Shown one piece after another: positions 61,626 to 64,000 of a DNA stretch of 64,000 nucleotides. Under the pieces are notes generated by a model. It was not told the DNA's origin. It saw nothing but the letters and a program-made list of their open reading frames with translations, and ran no database searches. A program made the position numbers and the translations under genes. This DNA comes from Geminocystis sp. NIES-3709 (GTDB lineage: Bacteria; Cyanobacteriota; Cyanobacteriia; Cyanobacteriales; Cyanobacteriaceae): positions 1,612,001-1,676,000 of the forward strand of contig NZ_AP014821.1 in the NCBI RefSeq assembly GCF_001548115.1, read 5' to 3'. Within the stretch, counting starts at the first letter, position 1, and the number at the start of each line of letters is the position of its first letter.

Positions 61626-64000
61626 TTAGAAATTACCCGTCAAGGCTTCCTTACACCTGTCGCAGATCAAAGGTTCATTGCTAAAAGTACCCACTGTGGT
61701 AGAATAATTCCAGCATCGATCGCACTTATGACCTTCAGCGTTTAAAACTGCTACCTTCAAAGTAGTATCATTAAGCTGAATTTCTCCTTGATATTGACCA
61801 TCATTCAACGCTGATTCCTCACTAACTAACTCCACTTGCGACACAAGGAGAAGATAACGCAATTCATCAACTCTGTTACCATCATTCAAAGCAATACTAG
61901 GATTAAGATTAGTAATAGTTTCCGTTAGCTTAACTTCCACATCATAAATTAATACTTTTGCTTCTAAAGATGAACCGATGAGCTTTTGATTACGAGCGTC
62001 ATCTAAAACTTTATTAACTCCCGTACGAATATTGCGTAATTGTCCCCATTTTGATAGTAAATCAGGGTTTTTTACCCACTGGGGTTCTAATTTAACCCAA
62101 CCAGCCTCAAACACCGAATTATAAGGGTTTTTATAGGGGAGATTCTGCCAAATATCCTCTGCCATGTGACATAATACTGGTGCGATCGCCTTTGCTAGAT
62201 TTTCGAGAATGATTGCCATAACAGTTTGACAACTGCGACGACGGGGAGAATTAGGATCAGAAATATAGAGTCTATCCTTCGCAATATCGAGGTAAAAATT
62301 AGATAAATCAACTACACAGAAATTTTGTACTTTTTGGAAAAATTTAAAGAATTGATAATTCTCAAAGGCTTCGGTAATTTCGCTAAAAACTAAATGAGTT
62401 TCGTGGAGAATATACTTATCTAATTCGGGTAAATTTTCATAACTAACAGCATCTTTTGCCGGGTTAAAATCGTGCAAATTACCTAATAAAAATCGAGCGG
62501 TATTACGAATTTTACGATAAACGTCCGCAAGTTGTTTGATGATATTATCTCCGATGCGCACATCCCCAGAATAGTCTGTAGAAGACACCCATAAACGCAG
62601 TACATCTGCTCCGTATGGTGGTTGTTGTTTCTGATTTTTGCCACCATTGATGATAAGATTGGGATCGACGACGTTACCTAATGATTTACTCATCTTCGTA
62701 CCCTTTTCATCCAAAACGAAACCATGAGTTAACACAGTTTTATAAGGAGCGATGCCGTTTACTGCTACACTGGTTAAAAGACTAGACTGAAACCATCCCC
62801 GGTGTTGATCTGAGCCTTCCAAATACAAGTCAACTGGATATTTCAACTCCTCTCTTTGATTGGCAACTGCCGCCCAAGATGAACCAGAATCGAACCAGAC
62901 ATCCATAGTATCCATACCCTTGCGGTAAGTTTTGCCGTTGTTACGATAACTTTCGGGTAACAATTCCTCTACCGACAACTCCCACCAAGCATCAGAGCCT
63001 TTTTCCCTGATAATATCTCTAACGTGGTTAATCGTCTCCTCATTCAATAAAGGTTCGTTTGTTTCCTCATCGTAAAACACCGGAATAGGTAAACCCCAAC
63101 TGCGTTGACGAGAAATACACCAGTCACTTCTGTCTCCCACCATAGGAGTAATACGATTTTCTCCCTGTGCTGGAATCCACTTAACCTCTTTAATTGCCTT
63201 TAATGCTAAGTCACGGAAACCATCGACAGAGGCGAACCATTGCTCTGTAGCACGGAAAATAGTCGGTTTTTTAGTACGCCAATCGTAGGGATATTTATGG
63301 GCGTAGGCTTCTTCCTTCCATAAACTACCTTTTGCAGTTAAAGCCTCAATAATCGCCTGATTTGCGTCTTTTAACACATTTAACCCTTGAAATTCTCCCG
63401 CTTCTTCCGTAAAATTCCCTTTATCATCCACTGGAGAGAGAATAGGCAAGTTATATTTTTGTCCTGTGATATAATCTTCTAAACCATGACCAGGTGCAGT
63501 ATGTACTAAACCTGTACCAGATTCCGTAGTGATATAATCACCACCGATGACAATAGGGCTTTCTCTGTCAAAGAGGGGATGCTTATAGATGGATAATTCT
63601 AAATCAGCACCTTTGATAACGGTTTTGAGGACTAACAAAAAATTGAGGGTATTGTTTAAACTTTCGACTAAGTCTTTGGCAACGATGAGAAATCTTGGAG
63701 GGCAATAAGTTTCTTTCTCTGAAGGGGGAATTTCAAACTTTCCCTCAAAATCGGCAGGAATAACACATTCAGAGCCTCCTTGTGCTGGAAGATTGGGAAA
63801 GATTACTTCTACCACTGCATAGTCTAAATTACCATTGACAGCAACGGCAAGATTACCGGGGATTGTCCAAGGGGTTGTCGTCCAAATTGCTACTTCGAGA
63901 TTAGGCATAAATTCTGCCAAAGATTGAGCCTTTTCGCCTAACTTCGTTACCTTAAAACTAGTGTAGATACTGCGAGAGGTATGCCCTTCAGGATATTCTA
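61626..64000 (-). CDS. ileS: Isoleucyl-tRNA synthetase (C-terminal part, runs off right edge)
   Basis: The frame stays open to the window edge (YPEGHTSRSIYTSFKVTKLG upstream of the first internal Met), so 790 C-terminal residues are seen. Editing domain: TTPWTIPGNLAVAVN and TAPGHGLEDY. KMSKS loop: KGTKMSKSLGNVVDP. C-terminal zinc finger: HKCDRCWNYSTTVG then CDRCKEALTGNF. It charges tRNA-Ile and edits valine. The last 85 codons have a decayed duplicate at 59200-59501. Confidence 0.95.
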   Translation of the reverse strand, partial: EYPEGHTSRSIYTSFKVTKLGEKAQSLAEFMPNLEVAIWTTTPWTIPGNLAVAVNGNLDYAVVEVIFPNLPAQGGSECVIPADFEGKFEIPPSEKETYCPPRFLIVAKDLVESLNNTLNFLLVLKTVIKGADLELSIYKHPLFDRESPIVIGGDYITTESGTGLVHTAPGHGLEDYITGQKYNLPILSPVDDKGNFTEEAGEFQGLNVLKDANQAIIEALTAKGSLWKEEAYAHKYPYDWRTKKPTIFRATEQWFASVDGFRDLALKAIKEVKWIPAQGENRITPMVGDRSDWCISRQRSWGLPIPVFYDEETNEPLLNEETINHVRDIIREKGSDAWWELSVEELLPESYRNNGKTYRKGMDTMDVWFDSGSSWAAVANQREELKYPVDLYLEGSDQHRGWFQSSLLTSVAVNGIAPYKTVLTHGFVLDEKGTKMSKSLGNVVDPNLIINGGKNQKQQPPYGADVLRLWVSSTDYSGDVRIGDNIIKQLADVYRKIRNTARFLLGNLHDFNPAKDAVSYENLPELDKYILHETHLVFSEITEAFENYQFFKFFQKVQNFCVVDLSNFYLDIAKDRLYISDPNSPRRRSCQTVMAIILENLAKAIAPVLCHMAEDIWQNLPYKNPYNSVFEAGWVKLEPQWVKNPDLLSKWGQLRNIRTGVNKVLDDARNQKLIGSSLEAKVLIYDVEVKLTETITNLNPSIALNDGNRVDELRYLLLVSQVELVSEESALNDGQYQGEIQLNDTTLKVAVLNAEGHKCDRCWNYSTTVGTFSNEPLICDRCKEALTGNF

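Noticed and set aside
1-64000. CRISPR array, rRNA, tRNA, prophage or integrase
   Set aside because: I looked for repeat-spacer arrays, conserved tRNA loops, phage structural genes and tyrosine or serine recombinases and found none that I can support. A tRNA-scan would be the decisive check for tRNA.

Overview
The window is chromosomal DNA from an AT-rich cyanobacterium, most likely a unicellular one (Geminocystis/Cyanobacterium/Synechocystis-like; the genus is inference). The evidence is petM, gun4, crr6, sqdX, a plastid-lipid-associated (PAP/fibrillin) protein, a CYP120-type P450, an ArgZ/AgrE-type arginine dihydrolase, and frequent CGATCG hexamers with several full GCGATCGC (HIP1) octamers (e.g. 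near 24570, 25845, 49095, 50665, 62190).

Layout. 1-4400 is a scarred accessory patch: a calcium-binding repeat protein gene broken by an IS630-family element, a coiled-coil PD-(D/E)xK protein, and a hicB gene whose hicA partner is cut by an IS903-like element. 4442-6441 is an ABC exporter pair for a surface polysaccharide (Wzt/Wzm-like). 6647-9115 is a large cNMP/AAA+/ferredoxin membrane fusion. 9200-19560 is mostly housekeeping (nadA, M23 peptidase, PAP/fibrillin, AI-2E exporter, TerC, YqgF-like nuclease, sqdX). 21149-23690 is a nested transposon: an IS630-type element carrying a second copy of the first IS, followed by a 96-bp MITE derived from the outer element. 23785-33901 holds P450, murF, a BlaI/M56 pair, argZ and phzF-like. 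34040-38957 holds an O-methyltransferase embedded downstream of devB-devC with a divergent TetR regulator. 39086-40735 is a MotA/TolQ-ExbD-like pair. 41749-49930 has menD, rpsB-tsf, pth and an ftsL-like/ftsI pair. 50114-59062 has an M50 protease, petM, cysteine desulfurase, cysC, a DUF92 (VTE6-like) protein, gun4 and crr6. 59200-64000 has ileS (running off the right edge) and a decayed duplicate of its 3' end, bracketing about 2.1 kb of unrelated genes.

Functional links. Photosynthesis support is scattered: petM (b6f), gun4 (Mg-chelatase), crr6 (NDH-1 assembly), menD (phylloquinone), sqdX (SQDG), and the DUF92 protein (phytol salvage). rpsB-tsf form a translation operon with a structured leader; ftsL-like and ftsI form a division pair.

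Most unusual signals: (1) the ileS tail duplication flanking a small cargo with a glycine-zipper membrane protein; (2) two 27-nt hairpin inserts in that duplicate, each adding 21 bp at a CGATCG site and differing only by a compensatory base-pair change; (3) an identical in-frame 36-nt hairpin with a stop codon in both IS630 copies; (4) an ExbD-like protein lacking the membrane aspartate; (5) a sigma54-activator-like AAA+ domain without GAFTGA, fused to a NapH/NosR-type membrane ferredoxin; (6) a devC tail duplicated on the far side of an O-methyltransferase, with devA not adjacent; (7) a family of GGTATTAG-rich repeats, mostly just downstream of genes.
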